A stretch of 64,000 bases of DNA, taken from RFSX01 sp964567435 (GTDB lineage Bacteria > Bacteroidota > Bacteroidia > Chitinophagales > Saprospiraceae). The notes under the pieces are model-generated. The model did no database searches. It saw only the letters and a program-made list of their open reading frames with translations, and had not been told where the DNA came from. A program made the position numbers and the translations under genes. The stretch lies in contig CAZMMQ010000003.1 of assembly GCA_964567435.1 (NCBI GenBank), forward strand, positions 1 to 64,000, written 5' to 3'. Numbering within the stretch: the stretch's first letter is position 1; every line of letters starts with the position of its first letter. Shown here piece after piece: positions 47,701-55,077 of the stretch.

Positions 47701-47978
47701 CTAAGAACTGTTGTGGTTTCTACTGGAATGCTGCCATTGTAGATGATACCTGATCTTGGCGTAGGTTCTTTTCCGTCTAGTGTATATCTAATAGTAGCAT
47801 TGGGGTCAGTAGATGTGATAGTCAGATTAAATGGGGCATCATAGAAGCCTCTTTTTTCTGAAAAATCAAGCTTCACATCGATAATCTGCGCTGAAGCTTG
47901 GGTCGAATACCCTAAGACTAATAAGAAAGTATAGAGTAGTGATACAAATTTTGAAGTGTCAAGACAAATCTTAGCCAT
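41745..47978 (-). CDS. Giant T9SS-exported protein with CotH kinase-like, lamin-tail and Cys-rich repeat domains
   Basis: The start is set at ATG 47978 because MAKICLDTSKFVSLLYTFLL is the likely signal peptide, ending in ASAQ; earlier starts would only add a short upstream tail. About 2,077 residues. Order: chitobiase-C-like fold (TDPNATIRYTLDGKEPTPRS); CotH-like domain (THDYQ..., VHLYVNGLYWGLYNPIERPD); a second chitobiase-like segment (SGDIYFTTNGEDP); a lamin-tail domain (IKLTEIMYNPEEF); a sugar-binding-like beta domain; seven Cys-rich modules of type CNDGDxCTTGDVYDxDCNCxG; an F5/8 C-like discoidin domain (WWEVDLGQVYNLEFVRIW); and a sorting tail with ITIAPNPASDFISLNLS. CotH proteins phosphorylate secreted partners in spores; catalysis here is unproven. 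Confidence 0.88.
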   Translation of the reverse strand: MAKICLDTSKFVSLLYTFLLVLGYSTQASAQIIDVKLDFSEKRGFYDAPFNLTITSTDPNATIRYTLDGKEPTPRSGIIYNGSIPVETTTVLRAIGYIPGVDTSKLYTHSYLYIEDVINQPRNISGWPNNRYDLGGSGTATHDYQMDPDIVNSSRYRADLIQGMMDIPSMSIVMPRGDFWEIYDGEVERKMSVELLYPEDPSLNEQEDGGIEPHSHHRLKRSMRLSFKERYGAKDWDSDIFRNAAVGSETAENEFDRIVLRAGNNRAWSRNWNEDRTAFTRDEWFRQSQIAASGIGSHGTFVHLYVNGLYWGLYNPIERPDESFTSTYLGGDKDDWFAVSHAGIRSGNRNRYNYLINDLLDKNLNNQSNYNELKEYLDVEQFLDYILLSWMTGVQDWPGNNWWAGNSNSPTGPLMFFGWDNEWSWDVTRNANNGAWVHPDFRSNDTGGRNSALVFNKAKRSDEFMMTLADRVYDICFNDGAVTDENSRERWAALNNQIENAVVAESARWGDSLNDGETRNRDQHWRNEVNRVDGLMDGNVDRLITALRREGYYPSINPPLFLNRNRAVEVKDLSVESGYRVDMENPNNSGDIYFTTNGEDPRLPGGGISSSAQEYTNRSLVMNQSTTLMARVKQGNDWSALHTLQLGVRQDLSWIKLTEIMYNPEEFAFNRDTIEDTELEFLEIKNTSNSLTLDISGLQITDGVEFTFPIGTIMEPQSFVVIASNPSALAQKCPGFNIIGEYSGQLSNGGEKIEFTTFDGEVIICVEYDDKDLWPTEADGEGFSLVSTDTNPTGDQNSYAYWTTSTDNVCGSPNADDTTTGGGTGNIDCDQNYSFNAIDDSSELSVNGFSPAYVDNARGAIAINAAMYKDEFAAVTIPFNGQSGTYNLELFTMAESDGESSYRIAINGQRLSGTFTNPRIFGTGIAEFTQYSNVWTNVSLQSGDVIRVEFNSASNGMIPEGTDFAFSRGRWTALELQCTVIDNGCTTIGQACNDGDPCTTRDRYDADCNCIGTFADADGDGVCDADDNCDGSLAGQSCNDRDECTTNDVYNSDCECAGTYVDEDQDGICDPMDDCVFGSSIIDENFQNGLGDFSELSGAFSTPKPTYENLIIHNRSIELQVGGVNRTDITDMSLAIATDFDVTRQEPLRLEIEYRLTSHSGFDAGEWTRVLAEVDGNNLSFDGNPYLAESNAGNITDTGIQTAEFALSNLSAGRHTLSIGLLVNKKTTTNERSELRILSVRLSGNCSDCDLTGTRCNDGDACTTGDVYDADCNCVGQFQDSDNDGICDANDSCDGSQIGRACDDGDDCTTGDVYDSDCNCVGTFRDSDNDGICDANDNCDVSQIGRACDDGDACTTGDVYDADCNCAGMYIDVDGDGICGAQDPDDSDGCVPNATGAECNSSQDCSVISTTGFENRDMGIWIDGGQSATVLSGSFFANTGNNSFYIQANDGIQSSLYTSDLNLEGVEAVQIKFNVFPYAVEDTDSFVLEVSTGGAYVVINEYVNNVDFSNQVRQDITEVITGINFTATTSLRLRSTADDIADYFIFDDIVIEACQGGSTPACEPGSVCDDGDICTTGDVYDADCNCAGVFTDADGDGVCDEQDVCPSMNDALIGTPCNDGNDNTTGDVFTSNCDCVGEAVAINGIECTSTTNVALGKTTTQVSTFRSNETRFGSANAIDGNTDGDHRNNSITRTVSQQNAWWEVDLGQVYNLEFVRIWNRTSCCGERLKDFHVLVSDVAFNSTDLNNAINQNGVGDFHFPGTAGEETDMELNRTGRYLRIQLLGMNSLQLAEVEVMGCSSGNSSDCQAISEVNFESGFNIWNDGGSDCGLIINSAFSNSGSSSVRLRDNSGAASSMFTDNLNMSAASEAVISFSFLPESFETGEDFFFEVSTNGGSSFAIVQEWVVNEDFSNGQRQHAQVNIGSNNLSNNTVFRIRCDASGNADLLYIDDVMIESCSGSGLVNPSFQGALTTNMDNNLELTLRAMDSKVNDNDLGSITIAPNPASDFISLNLSHCMEKSISYQIYGIKGEVIQSGNFDANHSDIEKINLLQVSNGTYILQLRNDSQHLAVHRIVVAK
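43860..44220 (-). repeat. Three tandem DNA repeats encoding Cys-rich modules
   Basis: Within the CotH gene, three neighbouring units of about 120 bp are nearly identical at DNA level. Each encodes GRACDDGDDCTTGDVYDSDC or close variants followed by NCVGTFRDSDNDGICDAND. Four more divergent units lie at about 43070-43140, 43205-43290, 44770-44875 and 44925-45020. The recent-looking similarity suggests expansion by recombination. The DNDGICD part resembles calcium-binding thrombospondin type-3 repeats. Confidence 0.75.
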
Positions 47979-48356
47979 TGTCTTGTGGCAAGGGTGCATT
48001 AGCATATGTGTATAGAGTTTAAAGTTATATAGCTCCAGCACACAGCAAATTAGTCAAAGAGTCTTGCAAATGCCAGAACAGTATAAATAGGACAGCGATA
48101 TTAAGATCAGTCACTATAAATAATGGTGTTAATTATAGATTTTGGAAAGTGTGTTACTATTATATTTTTTATTGTTAAAATATTTGGAGAATTGGTACTA
48201 GCTTAATGCGCTAACTCAATTTGCGGCCTACAAGAAATTTATTTTGTCAAATCTCTTTCCAACACATAGTTACAATCCATGTAAATCTATGATATCAGTG
48301 GTGTCATTTCCACTTGCATTATAACTTCCAATTATTTCGACGATTATCTGAGTTTG
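47979..48356. other. Intergenic region upstream of the CotH gene
   Basis: About 380 bp between two minus-strand genes. It should hold the promoter of the CotH gene and the 3' end of the MaoC gene. No clear TAnnTTTG/TTTG pair, strong hairpin or small gene was found. Confidence 0.5.
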
Positions 48357-48824
48357 TCAACTCAAAAAATAATTGATCCACTCAGCGACTATGGCAGGCT
48401 TAGGACTGTCTTTTACCTCAATCGTCAATTGCCATTTGACTCTAGTGCTAGATTGTTCGAGGTTGTGCTGAATATCATGCAGAGTAAATCTTGCTCTGAT
48501 TAGAGAATTTACTGGAACAGGATTGACAAACCTGATTTTATCAAATCCATAATTCATACCCATCTTGATACCATTGAAAGTCATGCAGCTTTCAGCTAAA
48601 TATGAGGCATAAGAAAGCAAATGAAATCCATGTGCTATTGTCGTTTTGAATGGTGATTCTTTTGCACATCTTTCAGTGTCGACATGAATCCACTGTTCAT
48701 CTTTTGTAAGCTTGGCAAAAGCATCTACATCTTCTTGGGATATAGTCATCCAATCACTGATGCCAACTTCTTGATTTAGGTAGGACAGCATATCTTGGAC
48801 ACTATTAAATATGGTAGTCTTCAT
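48357..48824 (-). CDS. MaoC-like (R)-specific enoyl-CoA hydratase
   Basis: A 155-residue hot-dog protein. The hydratase signature is intact: DEQWIHVDTERCAKESPFKT followed by TIAHGF, with the Asp and His of the catalytic pair (DxxxIHxD, IAHGF). WMTISQEDVDAFAKLTKDEQ is the usual approach. The function is hydration of trans-2-enoyl-CoA, with roles in PHA or fatty acid metabolism. It stands between the CotH giant and the Moco genes and is not obviously related to either. Confidence 0.85.
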   Translation of the reverse strand: MKTTIFNSVQDMLSYLNQEVGISDWMTISQEDVDAFAKLTKDEQWIHVDTERCAKESPFKTTIAHGFHLLSYASYLAESCMTFNGIKMGMNYGFDKIRFVNPVPVNSLIRARFTLHDIQHNLEQSSTRVKWQLTIEVKDSPKPAIVAEWINYFLS

Positions 48825-48858
48825 TTTAAAACTTACACAGATTATTAATTTTCTTAAC

Positions 48859-49911
48859 TCAACTCTTATACTTCCTATATCCCTTTAGCCCACCCTTCAA
48901 ACTATACACTTCTAGTCCCGCCTTCTCTTCCATCAGCTTTGCAGCAAGCGTTTTAGATACGCGACCAGTTTTGCAATAAAGGACTATGGGTAAGCGCTTT
49001 GAGAGTTGTTCGACTTGCTCAAATATAATATTCGGCAGATGAATGGTTTGCTCGTCTATGGCATGATGTTCTTCTTTTGACAGCACAGATACTAAAGAGA
49101 ACTGTTCCCTATTAGATAATAGTTCTTCAATGCTCAAGTCTGGCACCATAGAACAATCTAAAGGCAGATAACTGGTCTTTTCGAATAATTCCTCCATTTC
49201 CTCAGTCCAGGTCTTATTCATCTTAAGGACCAATTGTCTATTTGTGAGACAGTCATAAGTCAATAATTTTCCGATTAATGGCTCACCTATTCCAAGTATG
49301 ACTTTTAGTACTTCATTGGCTTGCAGCAATCCAATCAGTCCAGCGATTGTATTGAGCACACCAATTTCGGAGCAGGTAGGTATGGTTTCATCAGGATATG
49401 GAAAAAGGTCCCTGAGATGGAGGTCAGATTCTTCTTGATTTATAAAAGTAGAGACATAGCCTTCGTATTTATATATTGCACCATAGACTAGTGGAATTTG
49501 CTCTATAACTGCAAAATCATTGACAAGATATTTACACATGATGTCATCCGTGCATTCCATAATAAGGTCCACTCCAGTTAATTGCTCATCAATATTTTGT
49601 TTAGAGAGAAAATCAGTGGCTGTATGGATCTTGATTTGAGGGTTTAACGCTTGCAACCTATTTTTTAGCACCACTGACTTGGCCACGCTTTCATCACCTG
49701 TATACAAAACCTGTCTGTGAACATTAGATATATCTGGCTGATCACCATCTATTAGAGTCAACGTCCCTACTCCAGCTCCAGCTAAATAAGATGCAGAGAT
49801 TGCACCAAGCCCTCCACAACCAACAACAGCAACATGCTTATTGGTCAGTTTTACTTGACCCTCTTCTCCTACTTCCGATAATAATATCTGTCTGGAATAT
49901 CTGTCATTCAT
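48859..49911 (-). CDS. MoeB/ThiF-like E1 enzyme with C-terminal rhodanese domain
   Basis: From ATG 49911 (MNDRYSRQILLSEVG) the protein has 350 residues; earlier starts only add a tail read from the upstream gene. The ATP site is GCGGLGAISASYLAGAGVG with LIDGD. Catalytic Cys is in DETIPTCSEIGVLN. The rhodanese domain (residues about 255-350) has the active loop YCKTGRVS. Two points differ from standard MoeB: the usual PCYRCLFP zinc pair reads LHLRDLFP, and no second CxxC pair is visible, so the structural zinc is probably absent. It should activate MoaD and may also supply its sulfur. Confidence 0.88.
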   Translation of the reverse strand: MNDRYSRQILLSEVGEEGQVKLTNKHVAVVGCGGLGAISASYLAGAGVGTLTLIDGDQPDISNVHRQVLYTGDESVAKSVVLKNRLQALNPQIKIHTATDFLSKQNIDEQLTGVDLIMECTDDIMCKYLVNDFAVIEQIPLVYGAIYKYEGYVSTFINQEESDLHLRDLFPYPDETIPTCSEIGVLNTIAGLIGLLQANEVLKVILGIGEPLIGKLLTYDCLTNRQLVLKMNKTWTEEMEELFEKTSYLPLDCSMVPDLSIEELLSNREQFSLVSVLSKEEHHAIDEQTIHLPNIIFEQVEQLSKRLPIVLYCKTGRVSKTLAAKLMEEKAGLEVYSLKGGLKGYRKYKS

Positions 49912-50491
49912 GTTCATCGAGCAGTTTTTGGTAATCTTGGTCGGTATCAACATCCACACCAGCTTCTGGACACATTACAGTAACCAAGTCATCATTATGG
50001 CGACTAAGAATTGATTTCGCAGAACTCTGATTATCGAGGGCCATAATCTCCCTGAAATACTGGCTAGTGTATATCGCTGGAACCCCTATTGTATCATTAT
50101 AAGCTGATGCTACTAAGTGAGCTTGACCCAATTCTATCTTCGATATCATGGATTCGTAATGACTCAGAGGAATAAGAGGTTGGTCTGTAAGTACCACTAA
50201 CACAGCATCAACGTTGGAATCTGTGACATGGTTAATTCCTATCTTTAGACTACCAACCATACCTTCTTCATGTCTCACATTATAAATAAAAGTTATATCA
50301 TCATCAGTGACCTCAGTTCTGAGCTCTTTATCTAAATGGCCAGTAACGCAGACGATCTCATCAAGTTCTAGACTCTGACATTTACCTATGATCGCATTCA
50401 ATAGGGATTCGCCTTTAAATTTGAGCAATTGTTTGTACTTTGTCATTCTCGTTGAGGCCCCTGCGGCTAATATGATTGCTGATATCTTCAA
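49904..50491 (-). CDS. MocA-like molybdenum cofactor nucleotidyltransferase
   Basis: A 195-residue GT-A-fold enzyme. The nucleotide loop AIILAAGASTRMTKYKQLL is followed by VCVTGH, LVVLTDQPLIP and VASAYNDTIGVPAIY, the MocA/MobA pattern. The YKQLL variant matches MocA (CTP:molybdopterin) better than MobA (GTP). The MocA branch makes the MCD cofactor of xanthine-dehydrogenase-type enzymes. It overlaps the E1 gene by 8 nt, so they are coupled. A separate mobA-like gene is at 53426. Confidence 0.8.
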   Translation of the reverse strand: MKISAIILAAGASTRMTKYKQLLKFKGESLLNAIIGKCQSLELDEIVCVTGHLDKELRTEVTDDDITFIYNVRHEEGMVGSLKIGINHVTDSNVDAVLVVLTDQPLIPLSHYESMISKIELGQAHLVASAYNDTIGVPAIYTSQYFREIMALDNQSSAKSILSRHNDDLVTVMCPEAGVDVDTDQDYQKLLDEHE

Positions 50492-50543
50492 ACCTTAGTT
50501 ATAAAAATATTGTTTTTAATCTAAATATCTAAGAACACGTCTT

Positions 50544-51521
50544 TTGCTTATCGACAAACATAACCGACCTGTTAATTATCTACGACTAGCTGTCACTGAT
50601 AAATGCAATCTGCGTTGTACTTACTGCATGCCTGAGAATATGACTTTCGTCAAAAAGAAAGAGCTACTCAGTTACGAAGAAATGCTGCGAATTACACATG
50701 TGTTAGCAAAGGAAGGTGTCAATAAAATTAGAATCACAGGTGGTGAGCCCTTTCTCAGAAAAGACATCATCTACCTACTCAAAGAGCTTACACTAACCAA
50801 AGGCATAGATAAAGTAGCGATTACTTCCAATGCTACACTGACTGCTCAATATCTGGATGAATTACTTGGCTTAGGTATCAAGTCTTTCAATATTAGTATC
50901 GATAGTCTGGACAAAGATAGATTCTATGAAGTAACAAGAAGAGATGTATTTGATGATGTGATGAACTGTATCCAAGAAATGATGAAAAGAGATATTGATC
51001 TTCGGCTCAATTGTGTAGTTATGGACGGTAAGAACACTGAAGACATTCTTCCTTTCATAGAAATGACCAAAAAGCATAAAGTGTCCGTGAGATTTATAGA
51101 AGAGATGCCTTTTAATGGAGATCAGACTACACCTACTCTTGATTGGAATTACTTGAAAATATTAGAGCATATAAAATCCGAATATCTAGAAATAGAAAAA
51201 CTCCAAGACCCAAAATACTCTACCTCACTCAATTATCAGATCAAAGGTCATAAGGGAAGCTTTGGCGTAATCCCTGCCTTTACCAGAAGTTTCTGTGGGA
51301 GTTGCAATCGGATAAGGATTACTGCCCAAGGACTATTCAAGACTTGCTTATATGACCAAGGTGTATTTAACATCAGAGACTTTATGCGTAATGGTGCCAG
51401 TGATGAGCAGGTATTGGACATCGTTAAACAAGCCCTCTCCATGAAAAGTAAAGATGGATATGAAGCAGAGGGCAATAGAACACATCAAGTTTCTGAATCT
51501 ATGTCTACAATAGGCGGTTAA
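50544..51521 (+). CDS. moaA: GTP 3',8-cyclase (radical SAM)
   Basis: A 325-residue enzyme, starting at TTG 50544, which gives MLIDKHNRPVNYLRLAVTDK. The SAM-type cluster is Cys21, Cys25, Cys28 (CNLRCTYC). The second cluster lies near the C terminus, in FCGSCNRIRITAQGLFKTCL. The protein ends in STIGG, the conserved Gly-Gly. It makes (8S)-3',8-cyclo-7,8-dihydro-GTP, the first step of Moco synthesis. It ends in the TAATG overlap with moeA. Confidence 0.97.
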   Translation: MLIDKHNRPVNYLRLAVTDKCNLRCTYCMPENMTFVKKKELLSYEEMLRITHVLAKEGVNKIRITGGEPFLRKDIIYLLKELTLTKGIDKVAITSNATLTAQYLDELLGLGIKSFNISIDSLDKDRFYEVTRRDVFDDVMNCIQEMMKRDIDLRLNCVVMDGKNTEDILPFIEMTKKHKVSVRFIEEMPFNGDQTTPTLDWNYLKILEHIKSEYLEIEKLQDPKYSTSLNYQIKGHKGSFGVIPAFTRSFCGSCNRIRITAQGLFKTCLYDQGVFNIRDFMRNGASDEQVLDIVKQALSMKSKDGYEAEGNRTHQVSESMSTIGG

Positions 51522-52705
51522 TGATTACAGTCCAGGAAGCCCTTGAATTAATTGCTCAGAATAAATCTGACTTAGGTACAGAACTCATCCCATTTAGTTC
51601 TGCAATGGGACGTATCCTTTCAGAAACCATTAAAACTGACAGACCTATCCCGCCCTATCATCGTGTCACCATGGATGGAATTGCAGTCAACTTTGATGAG
51701 CTCTCATCTAAGGAAAATATAAAAATTGAAGGTGTTGCTCCAGCAGGATCTCCTCAAATGACTTTACAGAATAAGAGCTCCTGCCTTGAAGTCATGACAG
51801 GAGCTGTCTTACCAGCGGGTACAGATACCGTCATCAAGTATGAAGATTTGACTATTGAGAATGGTTTTGCATCTATCAATATTGATATCACCAAAGACCA
51901 AAATGTCCATTTTGAAGGTTCGGATATGCCAGCAGATTTAGAACTTATCCATCCAGGTACACCGATACGTACACAAGAGTTAGCTATTGCTGCAAGTCTA
52001 GGAAGAGCAGAGCTAACTGTGGCTGCTCTACCTTCAGTCACTATCATATCTACAGGAGATGAATTAGTCGACATCCAAGAGCAACCAGAAACACATCAAA
52101 TCAGAAAATCCAATTCCTATACTGTTGCTGCTCTTTTAGCTAAATGGGGCATTAATGCCAACTTGTTACACTTGCCTGATGACAAAGAAATCATTCAAAC
52201 CAAATTGGCTACAGTTATAGAAAAAGATGATTTGATTATCCTTTCTGGTGGTGTTTCTAAAGGAAAATTCGATTATATACCAGAAGCTTTAAGGACCTTG
52301 GGCATCAAAGAAATCTTTCACAAAATTAAGCAACGTCCTGGGAAGCCTTTATGGTTTGGCAGAAATGTAAATACAGTAATTTTTGGCCTACCTGGCAATC
52401 CAGTATCCAGCTTCGTTTGTGCTAAAAAGTATATCGAGCATTGGCTTTATATATCATTAGGTCTGACAACTAAAGAAGTACATTTTGCTATCCTATCAGA
52501 AGATGTCACATTTAAGCCAGACTTGTATTATTTCCTACCAGTTCATATTAAGTCAGACTCTCAAGGGCACATGTATGCTCAGCCTTTTCCAGGCAATGGC
52601 TCTGGAGATTTTATCAATCTAAGGCAGACCAATGGGCTAATAGAGCTGCCGAGAGGTAGAGATTTGTTTAAGAAGGGAGAGAGTTTTCCTGTGATTAGAA
52701 CTTGA
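51521..52705 (+). CDS. moeA: Molybdopterin molybdenumtransferase
   Basis: A 394-residue MoeA. Domain III is marked by VTIISTGDELVDI and SGGVSKGKFDYIPEALRTLG, domain I by AMGRILSETIKTDRPIPPYH and MDGIAV, and there is a C-terminal domain IV with NGSGDFINLRQTNGLIELPR. MoeA inserts molybdate into adenylated molybdopterin. It starts inside the moaA stop codon. Behind it lies dispersed repeat copy B. Confidence 0.96.
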   Translation: MITVQEALELIAQNKSDLGTELIPFSSAMGRILSETIKTDRPIPPYHRVTMDGIAVNFDELSSKENIKIEGVAPAGSPQMTLQNKSSCLEVMTGAVLPAGTDTVIKYEDLTIENGFASINIDITKDQNVHFEGSDMPADLELIHPGTPIRTQELAIAASLGRAELTVAALPSVTIISTGDELVDIQEQPETHQIRKSNSYTVAALLAKWGINANLLHLPDDKEIIQTKLATVIEKDDLIILSGGVSKGKFDYIPEALRTLGIKEIFHKIKQRPGKPLWFGRNVNTVIFGLPGNPVSSFVCAKKYIEHWLYISLGLTTKEVHFAILSEDVTFKPDLYYFLPVHIKSDSQGHMYAQPFPGNGSGDFINLRQTNGLIELPRGRDLFKKGESFPVIRT

Positions 52706-52742
52706 TATTAACCTCCAAGTTTCTCTTTTAATATTTTTTTTT

Positions 52743-52848
52743 ACTGAATAGATCATTTAGGCTACACGATTTTTATTGATGGATAGTTCATTGGACGGCC
52801 TTTAGACATTTGAGCTAAGGCGATATTAAATGGCGTTAAAAACAATGG
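52743..52848 (-). repeat. Dispersed intergenic repeat, copy B
   Basis: About 106 bp that match the reverse complement of 30982-31088. The end away from the thioesterase is ACTGAATAGATC, preceded by a run of T, and the other end is AACAATGG. Between the two copies only scattered substitutions are seen. It sits between moeA and the thioesterase gene (start 52921). The 15-mer TTTTACTGAATAGAT at 52739-52753 recurs at 3774-3788, at the queE start. Confidence 0.9.
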
Positions 52849-52920
52849 TAGTGTAGAGACCTTTCGGTTATGACAATTCAATTTTCTTCACCAAATTTGA
52901 ATAATTTTACTGACCAAATA

Positions 52921-53361
52921 ATGGAGGATAAAAACAAACTAGCTCTTGCCGTCTATGAAAAAATGATGGAGAAAGATTATTGCACACAATGGTTGCAAGC
53001 CAAACCAGTCTTCATAAAAGAAGGTCATTGCAAACTACAGATGACTGTACGGAAAGAAATGCTTAATGGATATGGAATTCTCCATGGTGGTATTGCTTTT
53101 ACTTTTGCTGATAGCGCTTTTGCATTTGCGTCCAACTCATACGGGCGCTTGGCGGTATCTATCAATGGTAATATGATCTATTCTAAGTCAGCAAAACTAG
53201 GAGAAATCCTCTTCGCAGAGGCCCAAGCTTTAAATGTAACACATAAGACCGCTGACTTCGATGTCAATGTAATGAATGGTGCAGGGGAAGTTTACTACTA
53301 TTTTAGAGGAACGGTCTATAGAAGTAGTACTGATATATTAAATGTTTCTATAAAGAATTAA
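52921..53361 (+). CDS. PaaI-family acyl-CoA thioesterase
   Basis: From ATG 52921 (MEDKNKLALAVYEKMMEKDY) the product has 146 residues; the upstream ATG 52870 gives an untypical extra 17. The hot-dog signature is NGYGILHGGIAFTFADSAFAF-like, with HGG and the Asp, then SNSYGRLAVSINGNMIYSKS. PaaI cleaves CoA esters, often from phenylacetate catabolism. No paa gene is in the window, so its substrate is open. It lies just behind repeat copy B. Confidence 0.87.
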   Translation: MEDKNKLALAVYEKMMEKDYCTQWLQAKPVFIKEGHCKLQMTVRKEMLNGYGILHGGIAFTFADSAFAFASNSYGRLAVSINGNMIYSKSAKLGEILFAEAQALNVTHKTADFDVNVMNGAGEVYYYFRGTVYRSSTDILNVSIKN

Positions 53362-53425
53362 AAATCATTAACTCAAAGTCTTAAGTCAGCTTAATGAATA
53401 TGGATTAGATTGCTAAATCAGGGTC

Positions 53426-54568
53426 TTATTTTCCTTTTGCTTGTCTCAATATATACCCTTCCGCCGCTACCCTCTCCTCAGGTGTATTAGCATTTTTCAT
53501 TTTGACAGGATTATCCATTTTTATCATCTCAATATCTGAGTTAATCAATACTTTTCTTGGGCATGAATACCCTTGAGCCAAATAGTCCAGCAGGATAGGA
53601 TATGCTCGGGGCTCCCAAATAGTAATGAGCGGTTCCGGAAAATCAGTTTCGGGATTATAGAAGCAAGTGGCAACTTTGGAGGGGTTCCTTGAAGTAACCA
53701 ACTGGGCAATTGTTTCTTTATCCAAATGTGGTAAGTCACAAGCTATAGTCAGCCATCCAGAATTGGGGTCTTGACGAAATGCAGATAGTATACCTCCAAA
53801 TGGGCCTAACCCTATAAAAGTATCTGAGATTATCTTATAGCCAACTCCATCATCACTAATGCTGTGCTTAGATGTGGACAAATATGTTTCTGCACAATAA
53901 GATTTTAGTAAATCTGCCTCGTATACATATTGAGGTTTTCCGTGATAGTCTATGTGGCTCTTAGGAGTTCCCATACGCTGACTCTTTCCACCATTCAGTA
54001 CAAGACCTTTTAATAATGTAATCGAAGATTTATATGGACTGTAAATATAATTTGAAATATTATCTATATCTGATAATATAAAGACAGGTACAGACTCATT
54101 CACATAATCAGAAATAAAATCGTATTGTTTTTGCTCTCCCTCACAAAGCACCACCAGTTGGACATTAGTTAATCTGTCTAGCTTCCTTTCTAACGATTCT
54201 TTTTTCTTAGGATGGACAAATACAATCTGCTTATCTCCTTTATAGTGATTGCCATTGACAAACAAACAATCAAGTGGCAAAAATTGCTTTCGAAAATCTC
54301 TTTCCAATAAGGGCTTATTGCTTTTTATTGTCCAGTGGCTCAGCTTATCTTCTAGCATGAGATCCATGCCTTCATTCATGTCTTCTGCATTGTGAGACAT
54401 ATCCAGATAACCACAACTCATTCCCTTTTCTTTAAGGATAGCCGAAACATCAATAACAAATTGCTTTAGCACAGAGCAGGGTGCGCCTATTACAGTCCAC
54501 TCATTCCTGTGAAAGCGTCCGCCCACAGGCTTGACAAGATGTGCATGTTTCTGATGTTTAGCTGGCAT
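53426..54568 (-). CDS. mobA: MobA with an N-terminal degenerate MobB-like domain
   Basis: About 380 residues from ATG 54568; a GTG at 54586 would add six. The C-terminal half (about 187-380) is a MobA nucleotidyltransferase: GLVLNGGKSQRMGTPKSHID, GPFGGILSAFRQDP, ACDLPHLDKETIAQLV and DFPEPLITIWEP. The N-terminal 185 residues are laid out like MobB (WTVIGAPCSVLKQFVIDVSA, later VNGNHYKGDKQIVFV and VPVFILSDID), but the Walker A GxxGxGKT is replaced by GAPCSVLKQ, so it probably cannot bind GTP. MobA makes the bis-MGD cofactor. The start overlaps moaC. Confidence 0.85.
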   Translation of the reverse strand: MPAKHQKHAHLVKPVGGRFHRNEWTVIGAPCSVLKQFVIDVSAILKEKGMSCGYLDMSHNAEDMNEGMDLMLEDKLSHWTIKSNKPLLERDFRKQFLPLDCLFVNGNHYKGDKQIVFVHPKKKESLERKLDRLTNVQLVVLCEGEQKQYDFISDYVNESVPVFILSDIDNISNYIYSPYKSSITLLKGLVLNGGKSQRMGTPKSHIDYHGKPQYVYEADLLKSYCAETYLSTSKHSISDDGVGYKIISDTFIGLGPFGGILSAFRQDPNSGWLTIACDLPHLDKETIAQLVTSRNPSKVATCFYNPETDFPEPLITIWEPRAYPILLDYLAQGYSCPRKVLINSDIEMIKMDNPVKMKNANTPEERVAAEGYILRQAKGK

Positions 54569-55034
54569 TAAAGTCGCTTTTACCACCTGTTTTAGAAATC
54601 AATTTTGTTTCCTTGATGACTATGTCATGGGAGAATGATTTTACCATATCATAAACTGTGAGTGCTGCTACACTACAGCCTGTCAAAGCTTCCATTTCTA
54701 CTCCAGTTTTGCCTTCGACTTTGACCATACATTCTATGACCACTTCATCTTTGTCATTCAGGTTAATATCAATCTGGACCTTGCCTATAGCTAGTGGATG
54801 GCAGAGTGGGATAAGGTCACTTGTTTTCTTGACAGCCATATTTCCAGCCACGATAGCGGTCTGGAAGACAGGTCCCTTTCTGGTAGAGAAATCGTTGTCT
54901 CTTAGTGATTGGATCACTTCATCTCCGAGTACAATGATGGTCTGAGCAACCGCAGTTCTGGTTGTTACTTTCTTATCTGTGACATCGACCATGTTTGGTT
55001 GACCTGAAGCATCTATATGTGTGAATTTAGACAT
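54558..55034 (-). CDS. moaC: Cyclic pyranopterin monophosphate synthase
   Basis: A 158-residue MoaC. It carries the family motifs GQPNMVDVTDKKVTTRTAVA, SDLIPLCHPLAIGKVQIDI, KVEGKTGVEMEALTGCSVAA and DMVKSFSHDIVI. It converts the MoaA product to cyclic pyranopterin monophosphate. It overlaps the mobA gene by 11 bp and lies 43 bp downstream of the pntB stop, in the same direction. Confidence 0.97.
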   Translation of the reverse strand: MSKFTHIDASGQPNMVDVTDKKVTTRTAVAQTIIVLGDEVIQSLRDNDFSTRKGPVFQTAIVAGNMAVKKTSDLIPLCHPLAIGKVQIDINLNDKDEVVIECMVKVEGKTGVEMEALTGCSVAALTVYDMVKSFSHDIVIKETKLISKTGGKSDFNAS

Positions 55035-55077
55035 TGTTAAGTTCTATCGCTTAAGTAAAATTAAGTTAAAAGGCTTG

